Below, piece by piece: positions 25,965 to 34,398 of a stretch of DNA of 64,000 nucleotides. The position numbers were made by a program, and so were the translations under genes. Where the stretch lies: NCBI GenBank assembly GCA_017577575.1, contig PKRG01000009.1, forward strand, positions 1-64,000, in the 5' to 3' direction. Source of the DNA: Acidimicrobiia bacterium. GTDB taxonomy: Bacteria; Actinomycetota; Acidimicrobiia; Spongiisociales; ZC4RG35. How positions within the stretch are numbered: position 1 is the first letter of the stretch; every line of letters starts with the position of its first letter. The notes beneath the pieces are model-generated. The model was not told the DNA's origin. It saw only the letters and a program-made list of their open reading frames with translations, and did not search any database.

Positions 25965-27716
25965 TCACTCGTCGAGGATGTAGACCGGCTCCCGGTAGAA
26001 GCGGATCTTTCCCGACCTCTCCTTTTCGGTGAGGTGGTCGTGGAGCCAGCGGTTCTTCTCCTCCAGCGGCCGGTCAGCTAGCACCATCTCGAGCGGCACG
26101 TCGAGGTGGAGCACCCGGCCGGGCACGACGAAGCGGGTGACCCCGGCGGGGAGCAGCGTGCCCGACCGGGCGGCGAGGAGGACCTGCTCCACGGTGAACT
26201 CGGGATACTCGACGAGCACGGTCATGTCCGGGTACCAGGCGGTCAGCCGGTTGATGTCGCGTTCCAGGGTGCGTGACACCACGGCGGCGTCGATGTACGC
26301 CTCCGCCAGGCGCGCCACCGCCTCGAAGCGGTTGGCTCCCTCGGACGCATACACCACGAAGCCTCGGCCGTCGACGGTGCGAGCCGAGCAGATGCCGCCG
26401 TATTCGATCATCCGCTCCTGGATGGTCCCGTCGTCGACTTCCTCCAGGCGGATGCCGTCGAGGCCGGAGACGAGTGCCAGGAACTCCTCTTGCGGCAGGC
26501 GGCGGACGACGTGGTGCCAGGTCTCGAGGCTGAGCCCGTCCTCGACGGAGACGTCCTGGACGACGGCGTGCTTCGACCCGAGGCGTCGCAGGGCGTCGGT
26601 GCGGGTGGCGCCGTCGAGGACGACGTAGCGGTCGGCGATGGCGGCCACGATCGTCGGGTTGCGGATCACCTGCTCTTCCTCCAGCCGGGAGGCGAGCTTC
26701 TCGGCGCGGCGAGGGTCGGTGGCCTCGTGCGGCACCACCCGGTCCAGCTCGACGAACCGCACCGGGAGGATGGCGCGGGTGGCCTGTCCGGATAGGAGCT
26801 TCACCAGGTCGTCGGCGACCTTGCGGGCGGCCTCTGCCTGGGCGTCGGCGGTGGACGCCCCGATGTGCGGCGTCGCGATCACCTTGGGATGGCGGGCGAG
26901 CGGGTTGTCCGACGCCGGCTCCTCGACGAACACGTCCAGTGCCGCCCCGGCGATCGTGCCGTCGTCGAGTGCCGCCAGCAGCGCTTCCTCGTCGATGACC
27001 GCTCCCCGTGACGTGTTGATCAGATAGGCGGTCGGCTTCATCGCCGCCAGCTCTTCGGCACCGATCAGCTTCTCGGTGTCGGGGCGGGCGGGGACGTGGA
27101 GGGTCACGAAGTCGGATTCGGCGAGCAGGTCGTAGAGGTCCACCGGCTCCACCCCTGCCTCCAGGTACAGCTCGGGAGTGGGGCGGTGCTGGTTGGTGAT
27201 GATGCGCATCCCGAAGGCCCGGGCCCGGGAGGCCACCGCCTGGCCAATGCGCCCGAAGCCGATGATGCCCAGCGTCTTCCCGGAGAGGCCGGTTCCCATC
27301 AGCTCCTTCTTGATCCACCGACCTTCCTTCAGCGCGGCGTCGCCGCGGGTGATGTTGCGGGCCAGGGCGATCATCAGCCCGAGTGTCAGCTCGGCGACCG
27401 CCAACGTGTTGGCATCGGGAGCGTTGATGACCTCGATCCCGCGGGCGACGGCGGCGGAGACGTCGATGGTGTCGAGACCGGCGCCGGCACGGGCGATGAC
27501 CCGGAGCCGCTCCGCCCGGTCGATGAGCCGGGCCGTGATCCGGGTGGCGGAACGGACGACGACGGCCTCGTAGTCACCGATGATCCCCGCCAGTTCGTCC
27601 TCCGACAGGCCGGTGCGCACATCGACGTCGAAGTGGGGGGCGAGGATCTCGAGGCCGTCGTCGGCTATGGGGTCACAGACGAGGACACGGGAGCGACGGT
27701 GCTGGGGAGCGGACAT
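25965..27716 (-). CDS. serA: phosphoglycerate dehydrogenase fused to a SerK/SbnI-like domain
   Basis: A 583-residue two-domain protein. Residues 1-315 are a D-2-hydroxyacid dehydrogenase of the SerA type: ARAGAGLDTID, NAD-binding GFGRIGQ (153-159), catalytic Arg 237 (TSRGAV), Glu 266 (VEEPA) and His 284 (HIGAS). Normal SerA continues with ASB and ACT domains; here residues 318-583 instead resemble free serine kinase SerK and SbnI (ParB/sulfiredoxin-like fold): VVPHEATDPRR with Glu 331 at the place of the SerK catalytic Glu, VVLDGATRTDALRRLG (DGxxR at 368-372), and PAGVTRFVVPGRVLHLDVPL (523-542). ATG 27716 is 8 nt after a perfect -10 TATGAT. A joint role at the phosphoserine node is inference. 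Confidence 0.85.
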   Translation of the reverse strand: MSAPQHRRSRVLVCDPIADDGLEILAPHFDVDVRTGLSEDELAGIIGDYEAVVVRSATRITARLIDRAERLRVIARAGAGLDTIDVSAAVARGIEVINAPDANTLAVAELTLGLMIALARNITRGDAALKEGRWIKKELMGTGLSGKTLGIIGFGRIGQAVASRARAFGMRIITNQHRPTPELYLEAGVEPVDLYDLLAESDFVTLHVPARPDTEKLIGAEELAAMKPTAYLINTSRGAVIDEEALLAALDDGTIAGAALDVFVEEPASDNPLARHPKVIATPHIGASTADAQAEAARKVADDLVKLLSGQATRAILPVRFVELDRVVPHEATDPRRAEKLASRLEEEQVIRNPTIVAAIADRYVVLDGATRTDALRRLGSKHAVVQDVSVEDGLSLETWHHVVRRLPQEEFLALVSGLDGIRLEEVDDGTIQERMIEYGGICSARTVDGRGFVVYASEGANRFEAVARLAEAYIDAAVVSRTLERDINRLTAWYPDMTVLVEYPEFTVEQVLLAARSGTLLPAGVTRFVVPGRVLHLDVPLEMVLADRPLEEKNRWLHDHLTEKERSGKIRFYREPVYILDE

Positions 27717-27724
27717 GCGGGCGG

Positions 27725-27730
27725 ATCATA
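27725..27730 (-). promoter_or_regulatory. -10 element TATGAT, leaderless serA fusion transcript
   Basis: TATGAT on the minus strand ends 8 nt before ATG 27716; no SD is present. Confidence 0.65.
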
Positions 27731-27737
27731 CGTGCCT

Positions 27738-28133
27738 TCATGCCACGGAGCCGGTCACGGCCGCCGCGAACTCGGCCGGGACCCTCCGGGGCCGCCCGGA
27801 CCGATCGGTGAACGCCGCCTTGACCTCGAGCGTGGCGATCGTCTCTCCGTCTCGGACGAGTCTTTGGTTCCAGGTCGATGTCGCCCTCCCGATCTCGGCC
27901 ACCTCGGTCTCCACGGTGAGGACGTCATGGAGGCTGGCGGCCGCCAGGAACCGGGCATGCAGCTCCACCACCACGATCTGCAGGCCGCGCTCTTTCATGG
28001 AGAGCAGCCCCCAGCCCAGCTCTTCGAGGTACTCCACCCGGGCTGCCTCGAAGTAGGCGAGGTACTTGGTGTGGTTGACGTGGTCGTAGGGGTCGAGTTC
28101 GTAGAAGCGGACCTTGACCTGGGTCGTGTGCAT
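27738..28133 (-). CDS. acyl-CoA thioesterase (4-hydroxybenzoyl-CoA thioesterase-like hotdog)
   Basis: A 131-residue hotdog-fold protein expected to hydrolyse acyl-CoA or acyl-ACP. YELDPYDHVNHTKYLAYFEAARVEYL at residues 11-36 is the diagnostic active-site segment, with Asp 17 (D in YDHVNH) as probable catalytic residue. It ends with KAAFTDRSGRPRRVP, typical of YbgC-like enzymes. ATG 28133 is chosen; no SD or -10 is evident. It is divergent from a zinc alcohol dehydrogenase and followed 21 bp later by the serA fusion, which has its own promoter. Confidence 0.85.
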   Translation of the reverse strand: MHTTQVKVRFYELDPYDHVNHTKYLAYFEAARVEYLEELGWGLLSMKERGLQIVVVELHARFLAAASLHDVLTVETEVAEIGRATSTWNQRLVRDGETIATLEVKAAFTDRSGRPRRVPAEFAAAVTGSVA

Positions 28134-28172
28134 CCGGGCATGTTCGCGCCCGGGACCGGACGATGCTCTGGT

Positions 28173-28178
28173 TACCCT
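28173..28178 (+). promoter_or_regulatory. -10 element TACCCT, leaderless alcohol dehydrogenase transcript
   Basis: TACCCT ends 7 nt before ATG 28186. Confidence 0.6.
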
Positions 28179-28185
28179 CGTCGCC

Positions 28186-29196
28186 ATGCGTGCATGGCTC
28201 CTCACCGACACGACGGGAATCGACGCCTTCACCCTCGAGGAGGTAGACACGCCCGAGCCCGGTCCGGGAGAGGTGCGGGTGGCGTTGCGCACCACCGGGC
28301 TGAATCACCTCGATCTGTGGGTGGCCCAGGGGCTCCCCGCTCCGGCCCATCTCCCCCACATCCTGGGCGCCGACGGAGCCGGTGTGGTCGATGCGCTTGG
28401 TGAGGGCGTCGACGGGATCGAGGTGGGCGACGAGGTGGTGATCGACCCGTCGCTGTCGTGCGGAAGCTGCGACCGGTGCCTGCGGGAGGAGATCACCCAG
28501 TGCGACGAGTTCGGGATCCTCGGCGAGCACCACACCGGGACGTTCGCCGAGTACGTCGTGGTCCCCGCCGGCAACGTCCTCCCCAAGCCCCCCGGGCTGA
28601 GCTGGGAGGTGGCGGGCTCGTTCGGGCTGGTCACCGCCACGGCTCTCCGCATGATCGAGCGTGCCCGCCTCCAGAAGGGCGAGACGGTCCTCGTCTGTGG
28701 CATCGGCGGCGGCGTTTCGGCGGCGGCGATGTCGATCGCCGTCGCCCGGGGAGCCCGGGTGTTCGTGACCTCCCGCTCTCCTGAGAAGATCCAATGGGCG
28801 ATCGACCACGGCGCCGAGGCGGGCTTCGACTCCGCTTCCGAGTTCTCGAAGGACATGGCCGAGGTGGGCGGCGCCGACGTGGTCATCGAGAACGTCGGCC
28901 CGGCGACGTGGAAGCAGTCGTTGCGGTCGCTCAAGAAGGGGGGACGGATGGCGATCTGTGGAGCCACCACCGGCCCCAAGGTCGAGCTCACGCTGCCCGT
29001 GCTGTGGTTCAAGGAACTGGAGCTGATCGGCTCGACGATGGCGACTCACGCCCAGTTCGCCCGCGCCCTCCATCTGGTGGCATCGGGCCAGGTGGAGGCA
29101 CCGGTCGATTCCGTCCACGACTTCGACCGGCTCCCCGACGCCCTCCGCCGCCTCGAGTCGGGTGAGCAGCTGGGGAAGGTCGTCCTCGCCCGCTGA
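28186..29196 (+). CDS. zinc-type alcohol dehydrogenase (MDR family)
   Basis: A 336-residue medium-chain dehydrogenase/reductase. The GroES-like domain has LNHLDLWV, GADGAGVVDALGEGV (with the conserved GxG near residue 62) and the structural zinc Cys set CGSCDRC...QC (near 90-104). The catalytic-zinc Cys of true ADHs is replaced by Asn (GLNH), so it is closer to quinone-oxidoreductase/Zn-binding relatives. The Rossmann motif is GIGGGVSAAA (near 169). ATG 28186 follows TACCCT by 7 nt. Substrate unknown. Confidence 0.87.
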   Translation: MRAWLLTDTTGIDAFTLEEVDTPEPGPGEVRVALRTTGLNHLDLWVAQGLPAPAHLPHILGADGAGVVDALGEGVDGIEVGDEVVIDPSLSCGSCDRCLREEITQCDEFGILGEHHTGTFAEYVVVPAGNVLPKPPGLSWEVAGSFGLVTATALRMIERARLQKGETVLVCGIGGGVSAAAMSIAVARGARVFVTSRSPEKIQWAIDHGAEAGFDSASEFSKDMAEVGGADVVIENVGPATWKQSLRSLKKGGRMAICGATTGPKVELTLPVLWFKELELIGSTMATHAQFARALHLVASGQVEAPVDSVHDFDRLPDALRRLESGEQLGKVVLAR

Positions 29197-29250
29197 GCCC
29201 AGACCCGCGGCACATCCGGCCTGCGGACCACGGGCCCTCTCTCCGTTGGA

Positions 29251-29278
29251 TTGTGACCGGCGTCCGAATGGTTAGACT
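29251..29278 (+). promoter_or_regulatory. promoter of the tRNA pair
   Basis: TTGTGA (29251-29256) and TAGACT (29273-29278) are 16 bp apart, about 35 bp before tRNA-Asp. Confidence 0.5.
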
Positions 29279-29312
29279 GGCTGGGTCAGTCGGATTCCCG
29301 GCCGATTCCCCA

Positions 29313-29390
29313 GGGGGCGTAGAACAGTCTGGAGTGTTCGCCGGCCTGTCAAGCCGGAGGTCGCGGGTTCAAATCCCGTCGTCCCCGCCA
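29313..29390 (+). tRNA. tRNA-Asp (anticodon GTC)
   Basis: The cloverleaf closes: acceptor GGGGGCG with CGTCCCC (one G-U), anticodon arm GCCGGC-CTGTCAA-GCCGG giving GTC, T-arm CGGG-TTCAAAT-CCCG, discriminator G and an encoded CCA at 29388-29390. Slightly long D-loop region. Transcribed with tRNA-Phe. Confidence 0.95.
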
Positions 29391-29398
29391 ACCGAAGA

Positions 29399-29413
29399 GC
29401 TACCTTCGGTAGC
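29399..29413 (+). other. spacer hairpin between the tRNAs
   Basis: GCTACC-TTC-GGTAGC, a perfect 6-bp stem in the 25-nt spacer, probably a processing landmark. Confidence 0.4.
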
Positions 29414-29415
29414 GA

Positions 29416-29488
29416 GGTCAGGTAGCTCAGTTGGTAGAGCGCCGGTCTGAAAAACCGGAGGTCGCCGGATCGACGCCGGCCCTGACCA
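29416..29488 (+). tRNA. tRNA-Phe (anticodon GAA)
   Basis: Acceptor GGTCAGG pairs with CCTGACC, D-arm GCTC/GAGC, anticodon arm CCGGT-CTGAAAA-ACCGG giving GAA, T-arm GCCGG-ATCGACG-CCGGC. The T-loop starts with A where T54 is usual. After discriminator A comes CCC, so the 3' CCA is not encoded and must be added. Confidence 0.95.
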
Positions 29489-29494
29489 CCCACC

Positions 29495-29527
29495 AGCCCC
29501 AGGCCATGCGCCTGGGGCTTCCTTTTC
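29495..29527 (+). terminator. intrinsic terminator of the tRNA operon
   Basis: AGCCCCAGGC-CATGC-GCCTGGGGCT forms a 10-bp stem followed by TCCTTTT, a classic Rho-independent terminator 6 bp after tRNA-Phe. Confidence 0.9.
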
Positions 29528-29582
29528 GGTGACCGGCGCCGTTCCATCGCTCATCCGGAGGGGAGCTGAGGGCCGCGCCGAG

Positions 29583-30059
29583 TCAGCCTCCGGTGGTGAT
29601 GACCTCGGCGATGGCGTGGTCTTCCCCGTTGGCGGCGGCCTCGTTGGCGACGCGGAAGGTGAGGGCGCCGTCGGGGCCGATCCACTCACAGTAGGAGGAG
29701 CCGGCTGCTCCTTCGCAGCGGGAGAACTCCCAGTCGGCGCTCGGGTCGGCGTTCACCTGACGGAGATCCTCCAGCGCCTCCGGCGCCAGCATCCTCTCCA
29801 ACACGGCGTCGTCGCCCGTCACCCAGGCGTCGAAGGCGGCCGAGGCGTATTCGTCGGGGACCGTCGGCAGCGGCTCGGGTTCCGGCGTGGTCTCGGGCGG
29901 AGTCGAGGCCACCGTGGTGGTGGTAGTAGGAGCCGACGTCGGCGGCATGACGGAAGGGACGGTGGTGTCCTCTCCGCTGGTTCCGGTGCAGGCACTGGCC
30001 ACGGCCAGCACTGCCAGCAGTGCCGGCACGACGAGTCGGCGCGAAGGCGTCCGGGTCAT
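29583..30059 (-). CDS. putative lipoprotein
   Basis: A 158-residue exported protein. The signal LLAVLAVASAC places a lipobox Cys near residue 24, followed by a Thr/Pro-rich linker (about 26-65) and a small domain (about 68-158) with two Cys, in FSRCEGAAGSSYCEW, that could form a disulfide. ATG 30059 is preferred since GGGGGAG is 6 nt upstream; ATG 30065 directly abuts that site. Not assignable to a family. Confidence 0.75.
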   Translation of the reverse strand: MTRTPSRRLVVPALLAVLAVASACTGTSGEDTTVPSVMPPTSAPTTTTTVASTPPETTPEPEPLPTVPDEYASAAFDAWVTGDDAVLERMLAPEALEDLRQVNADPSADWEFSRCEGAAGSSYCEWIGPDGALTFRVANEAAANGEDHAIAEVITTGG

Positions 30060-30116
30060 CGACATCTCCCCCTGAAATAGGCGACCCCCTCCGTTGTAGC
30101 TCGCACGCGGGGCTAA

Positions 30117-30677
30117 TCAGGATCCTTCGACGTACCGGCGCACCACCCACCGGTGCTTGCCGATCATCCGGTCCCGCTCGAATCCCAGTTGCTCGAACGT
30201 CGACAGCGCCCCGTGGAAGAGGAAACCCGCCGGGACGGCGTCGGCCGGCTCCGGGTAGCCCTCGACCACGCCGCCGCCGTAGCCGGCGATCATCTCCAGG
30301 GCACCCTCGAGGGCCTGTCTGGAGACACCCTGTCGGCGGAACCCGCGTCGCACGTAGAAGCAGGCGACACGCCAGTCCGGCAGCTCGGTCAGCGTCTTCT
30401 CGTAGTTCTTCTGGTTCTTGAGGCGGGGAAGCTCTTCCGGTGAGCCGAACTGACACCAGCCGATACACAGGTCGTCCTCGAAGACCAGGGCGTGGTGGGT
30501 GGTGCCCTGCTGGATCCGCTCGAACTTGCGTTGACGGTTGACCGCGGCGGGGGTCTTGCCCACCCCCTCCGGATGGAACCCCATGCACCAGCAGCCGCTC
30601 GGGTAGCTGTTGCTGCTCTCGGCCAACTCGGCGAAGGCCGGCCAGGTCGACTCGTCGAGCGGTCTGATCGACCTCAC
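30117..30677 (-). CDS. GNAT-family N-acetyltransferase
   Basis: A 186-residue single-domain acetyltransferase. The acetyl-CoA loop is RRGFRRQGVSRQAL (near residue 110), preceded by the strand RVACFYV. Cys-rich N-terminal CWCMGF (near 29) recalls a subgroup of uncharacterised GNATs. GTG 30677 lies 7 nt after TAGAAC. Substrate unknown. Confidence 0.82.
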   Translation of the reverse strand: MRSIRPLDESTWPAFAELAESSNSYPSGCWCMGFHPEGVGKTPAAVNRQRKFERIQQGTTHHALVFEDDLCIGWCQFGSPEELPRLKNQKNYEKTLTELPDWRVACFYVRRGFRRQGVSRQALEGALEMIAGYGGGVVEGYPEPADAVPAGFLFHGALSTFEQLGFERDRMIGKHRWVVRRYVEGS

Positions 30678-30794
30678 CCTGCCTGTTCTAGTCAGCCCTC
30701 ACCCGCTTATCCAGCGAATTGCGGCCTCCGCCGGACGGTCGCCTGGCCCGTCACTCCCTAATCGGCCGCTAAGGAGCCTCCGTAGCTCGAGGCC

Positions 30795-31583
30795 ATGAGA
30801 CGAGCACTCAGCCTGATGACGATCGCTCTCCTCGTCTCGGCCTGTGGGGGAGGAAGCGAAGGAACGTCCCCGATCTCTGCACCGACCTCGGCCGCCGGCG
30901 CCGATACGTCGGCGGCGGGGGAACCGTCGACGGCGGCGGGCCCGGCCACGGCCGCGACCGACGAGACGGCGAGCTCGACCGACGCGACGGCCGCGGAAGC
31001 GGCCGCGACGGCGGAAGGCGGCACGTGCACGATCCGGATCTCGGGCGACCTCGAAGAAGAAGTCGAGTATCCCCAGCACCCGATTGCCATCTCCACCGAC
31101 CACTGGCTGACCGAGGAACAGCTCCGGGAATCTGCCGAGTTCCTCGAGGTGTCGTATGAGGAGATCACGGCCCGGGACGATCCCGTCCTCACCTGGCTGA
31201 TGGTGACCTGTGGTCCCGACCCCCTCGGCGATTCGAGCACGGACCAGGAGGGGCCCGCGGTGATGGTGATGGCCTCCGATGGCACCAAGGGGAGCCAGAT
31301 GCCGATGGGCCCCGGCACCTACGCCGTCGCCGGGAACCTGCTCGACTCCGACAGGGAACCCGGGACCGTCGGCGTCGGCTTCGACTACTCCGACGAGGAG
31401 TTCTTCCACGCCCTCGCCGGCTCTGGCGAGCTGGTGATAACGACCTGGGACGACGAAGCGATCGAGGGAACGGTGACCTTCGACATCACCGAGGCCTTCA
31501 CCGACGAGCCGCGGCGAGCGACCGTGCAGATGGACTTCTCGTTCACCTGTGCCGCCGCCACCGCTCACTCCGGCTGCGGCTGA
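30795..31583 (+). CDS. putative lipoprotein
   Basis: A 262-residue exported protein with signal and lipobox LLVSACGGG (Cys near residue 17), an Ala/Thr/Ser-rich linker to about residue 75, and a mature domain with strands (CTIRISGDLEEEVEYP, GTYAVAGNLLD, LVITTWDDEAIEGTVTFDIT) that look like a beta sandwich; two Cys near the end. Divergent from the GNAT gene. GAGG lies only 3 nt before ATG 30795. No family recognised. Confidence 0.75.
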   Translation: MRRALSLMTIALLVSACGGGSEGTSPISAPTSAAGADTSAAGEPSTAAGPATAATDETASSTDATAAEAAATAEGGTCTIRISGDLEEEVEYPQHPIAISTDHWLTEEQLRESAEFLEVSYEEITARDDPVLTWLMVTCGPDPLGDSSTDQEGPAVMVMASDGTKGSQMPMGPGTYAVAGNLLDSDREPGTVGVGFDYSDEEFFHALAGSGELVITTWDDEAIEGTVTFDITEAFTDEPRRATVQMDFSFTCAAATAHSGCG

Positions 31584-31710
31584 GCCTCGGAACCACCACC
31601 CCTCTCCCGGACCGGGCTCGGGGAATAACGCGATCGGCTGCCGGGGTTCGATGGCTCGAATCCATCGCCGAGAGGCTCGACGACCGTCCTGACACTCGAA
31701 AGAGAGAAAC

Positions 31711-32586
31711 ATGCCGATCGTCATCACCGCCGCTTCGGGCCATCTGGGCCGGCTCGCCGTCGAGGCACTGATCGCCCGGGGTGTCACCGGCAGCGAGATC
31801 GTCGCCGCAGCCCGGTCGCCCGAAAAGATCGCCGACCTGGCGGACTCTGTTCGCACGGCTCGCATCGACTACCACGAACCGGCCACGGTGAGAGACGCTC
31901 TCGACGACGGCGACACGTTCGTCCTCATCTCGGGCAACGACCCGGAACGCCGTTCTGCCCAACACGCCGCGGTCATCGAGGCCGCAGTGGACGCGGGAGC
32001 GGGCAGGATCGTCTACACCAGTTGTCTCCGGGCCGACGACAGCCCACTCGCGCTCGCCGAATCCCACTTCGCGACGGAGAAGGTCCTCCGGTCCGCCGGG
32101 ACGGGCTTCACGATCCTTCGCAACGGCTGGTACACCGAGAACTACCTCCAGTACCTCCCGGAGGCGCGCGATCGGGGTGTGCTCGTCGCCAGCGTCGGTG
32201 AGGGCCGGGTCGCGCCCGCCACTCGCCGGGATCTCGCCGAGGCGATCGCCGTCGTGGCGACGACCGACGGCCACGAAGGCAGGGTCTACGAGCTCAACGG
32301 CGACACCGACCTGACCTATCACGACATCGCCGCCGCCTTCTCGGCGGTGCTGGGCAGAGAGGTCGTGTACCGGCCCGTCTCCTCCGACGAGCACCGGAGC
32401 ATCCTCTCTGACGCCGGACTACCGGAGCCGGTCGTGGAGGCGATCGTCGGCATCGACGCCGGCCTGCGCCAGGGGGCCATGGCCCGGGTAGGCGACGATC
32501 TCACCCGGCTGCTGGGAAGACCCACGACGAGCTTCGTCGACGGGATACGGGCCGCCATCGAGGGGCAAACGACAAACGCCCAGTGA
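31711..32586 (+). CDS. NmrA/QorB-like NAD(P)H-dependent oxidoreductase
   Basis: A 291-residue atypical SDR resembling NAD(P)H:quinone oxidoreductase QorB (YtfG). ITAASGHLGRLAVEAL (near residue 5) is the nucleotide site, with AARSPEKI next, VYTSCLRADDSPLALAESHFATEKVL, and LRNGWYTENYLQYLP (near 140). The Y-x3-K catalytic motif is absent, as usual in this group. ATG 31711 follows a GAAAGAGAG purine run. It could also act as a redox sensor like NmrA. Confidence 0.85.
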   Translation: MPIVITAASGHLGRLAVEALIARGVTGSEIVAAARSPEKIADLADSVRTARIDYHEPATVRDALDDGDTFVLISGNDPERRSAQHAAVIEAAVDAGAGRIVYTSCLRADDSPLALAESHFATEKVLRSAGTGFTILRNGWYTENYLQYLPEARDRGVLVASVGEGRVAPATRRDLAEAIAVVATTDGHEGRVYELNGDTDLTYHDIAAAFSAVLGREVVYRPVSSDEHRSILSDAGLPEPVVEAIVGIDAGLRQGAMARVGDDLTRLLGRPTTSFVDGIRAAIEGQTTNAQ

Positions 32587-32605
32587 CCCGAAGGCCCCTG
32601 GGCGT
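32576..32605 (+). terminator. stem-loop overlapping the oxidoreductase stop
   Basis: ACGCCCAG (32576-32583) pairs with CTGGGCGT (32598-32605) around the stop codon; 14-nt loop, no T-tract. Confidence 0.45.
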
Positions 32606-32700
32606 CGTCGGGAGATGGACTAGCCATCTCCAATCCGGAGTATACGGGCTCACGGGCCACCGCGCCACGGAAAACGGAAGATTGTTTTCGCGCTCTGGTC

Positions 32701-33846
32701 TCAGGCCGTGTAGCCGTCGATCCGGGCCAACACCTGGAGCATCACCTCGTCGGCGCCCGCACCGATGGACGTCAGGCGCCCGTCCCGGAGGAACCGGCTG
32801 GTCCAGGTCTCTTCCATGTAGCCGATGCCTCCGTGGAACTGGAGGACCCAATCGGCCACCTCCCGGTGGAGACGCCCGGCCTTGAGCTTGGCGATGGTCG
32901 CCATCCTGGTCACGTCCTCGCCGGCGTCGTGCCTCTCGGCCACGGCCAGGTTGTACTGGCGGAGAACGTCCACCTCGGCGGCCAGCTCGGCGAGCTTGAA
33001 CTGGACGTACTGGTGGTCGAGGAGCGGCTTTCCGAACACGATCCTCTCCCTGAGGTAGTCGCGGGTCCGTTCCAGCGCCCGCTGGCAGGCGGCGGCGGTG
33101 CTGTAGGCCGCCCACATCCGCTCGATCACGAACTGGGACATCTGCTGTTGGAAGCCGCGGCCGACGGCGCCGATCGTGTTCGACACCGGCACCCGCACCT
33201 CGTCGAACTCCAGCAGGCCCGTGTCGGAAGCGCGCATGCCCAGCTTGTCGAGCTGTCGGCTCACCGTGAAGCCGGGGGTGTCGGTGGGGACGATGATCTG
33301 GGACATGCCGGCGTAGCCGCCCTCGTCGGAGGTGCGGGCGAGCACGCACAGCCAGTCGGCCTGCAACGAGTTGGTGATGTACATCTTCGACCCCGAGATC
33401 ACCCACTCGTCGCCGTCCCGGACCGCCCTGGTGCGGATCGAGGCGACGTCGGAGCCGGCGTCGGGCTCGGTCACGGCGATCGAGCACACCTGCTCGCCGC
33501 GCAACACCGGGGCCAGGTACCTCTCCTTCAGCTCGTGGCTGCCATAGCGGTGGAGGGACGGGGTGGCCATGTCGGTGACGACCCCCACGGCCATCCCGAT
33601 CGAGCCGTGGTCCGCCCTCCCCAGCTCCTCGGCGAGGATCAGGGTGAACAGATGGTCGGCGCCCTGGCCACCGTAGACGGGGTCGTACTCGAGTCCCAGG
33701 AGCCCCAGCTTCGCCATGTCGGCCAAGACCTCGTGGAGGGGGATCCATTCCTGGCGCTCCCACTCGGGGACCCGCGGGTTGATCTCGTTCTCGACGAACT
33801 CTCGCACCAGGCGGCGGAAGTCGTGGTGCTCCTGCGTGAAGGGCAT
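32701..33846 (-). CDS. acyl-CoA dehydrogenase (381 aa)
   Basis: A standard-length FAD acyl-CoA dehydrogenase. Marks: YGGQGADHLFTLILAEELGR, CSIAVTEPDAGSDVASI (near residue 122), the SGSKMYITNSLQADW strand, FGKPLLDHQYVQFKLAE, and the C-terminal FHGGIGYMEETWTSRFLRDGRLTSIGAGADEVML. The YEGT-type catalytic Glu position of short-chain enzymes is replaced here by IGAGADE, as in citronellyl-CoA/AtuD- and isobutyryl-type relatives. ATG 33846 has GAGGAGAGG upstream. Substrate unclear; branched acyl-CoA would fit the nearby BCKDH genes. Confidence 0.9.
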   Translation of the reverse strand: MPFTQEHHDFRRLVREFVENEINPRVPEWERQEWIPLHEVLADMAKLGLLGLEYDPVYGGQGADHLFTLILAEELGRADHGSIGMAVGVVTDMATPSLHRYGSHELKERYLAPVLRGEQVCSIAVTEPDAGSDVASIRTRAVRDGDEWVISGSKMYITNSLQADWLCVLARTSDEGGYAGMSQIIVPTDTPGFTVSRQLDKLGMRASDTGLLEFDEVRVPVSNTIGAVGRGFQQQMSQFVIERMWAAYSTAAACQRALERTRDYLRERIVFGKPLLDHQYVQFKLAELAAEVDVLRQYNLAVAERHDAGEDVTRMATIAKLKAGRLHREVADWVLQFHGGIGYMEETWTSRFLRDGRLTSIGAGADEVMLQVLARIDGYTA

Positions 33847-33959
33847 TCAGCCTCTCCTCGTTCTCGACGCCCGGTTCGTTGCGACGGGCGGTGGGTATCG
33901 TTCGATCATAAGTTCGAGCACCTCTGGCGAATAGTCCGAGAACGCGGGAAGGGAAAGAC

Positions 33960-34391
33960 ATGGGAAAGTTCTTTCGACGTCTCCTCGTAGGAGCCGCCGT
34001 CGTCTGGGGCGTCAAGACACTGCAGGACAAGCGACGGGCGTGGTCGACCCGCCCTGCCGACGAGATCCGGCGGGACGTGATGTCCAAGCTCCCAGCGTCG
34101 ATGGACGAGGAGAGCAAGCGCAAGGTCGCGGACAAGGTGGTGCAGGCGGTGAAGGGCGACTCCCCGGCGCAGGGCTGGAAGCCCGCCGCTTCGCCGATCG
34201 GGACCACGACTCCTACGCCGGAGACGCCGCTGGGCCGCACCCCGGAGCCGTCCGCGCCGTCGACCCCGCCGAAGGTGGAAGAGGTGGAACCGGGCGGGTC
34301 CACGACACCGGCGCCTCCGGTGGAAGACACCGAAGAGCGAGAGTCGTCGATCTCGTCCCCTCCGGTCTCCGAGGACGAGGACCGGGGCTGA
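33960..34391 (+). CDS. small membrane-anchored protein with Pro/Thr-rich tail
   Basis: A 143-residue protein of unknown function: a short hydrophobic N-terminal segment (RRLLVGAAVVWGV, residues 6-18), a charged helical region with SMDEESKRKVADKVVQAV (about 47-64), and a low-complexity Pro/Thr/Glu tail from 75. ATG 33960 has GGGAAGGGAAAG upstream. Divergent from the acyl-CoA dehydrogenase. Confidence 0.7.
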   Translation: MGKFFRRLLVGAAVVWGVKTLQDKRRAWSTRPADEIRRDVMSKLPASMDEESKRKVADKVVQAVKGDSPAQGWKPAASPIGTTTPTPETPLGRTPEPSAPSTPPKVEEVEPGGSTTPAPPVEDTEERESSISSPPVSEDEDRG

Positions 34392-34398
34392 TTCCGAC

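Noticed and set aside
31640..31675. Sequence like a tRNA T-arm (GGTTCGA...TCGAATCC)
   Set aside because: No cloverleaf can be closed around it; only a short chance hairpin.
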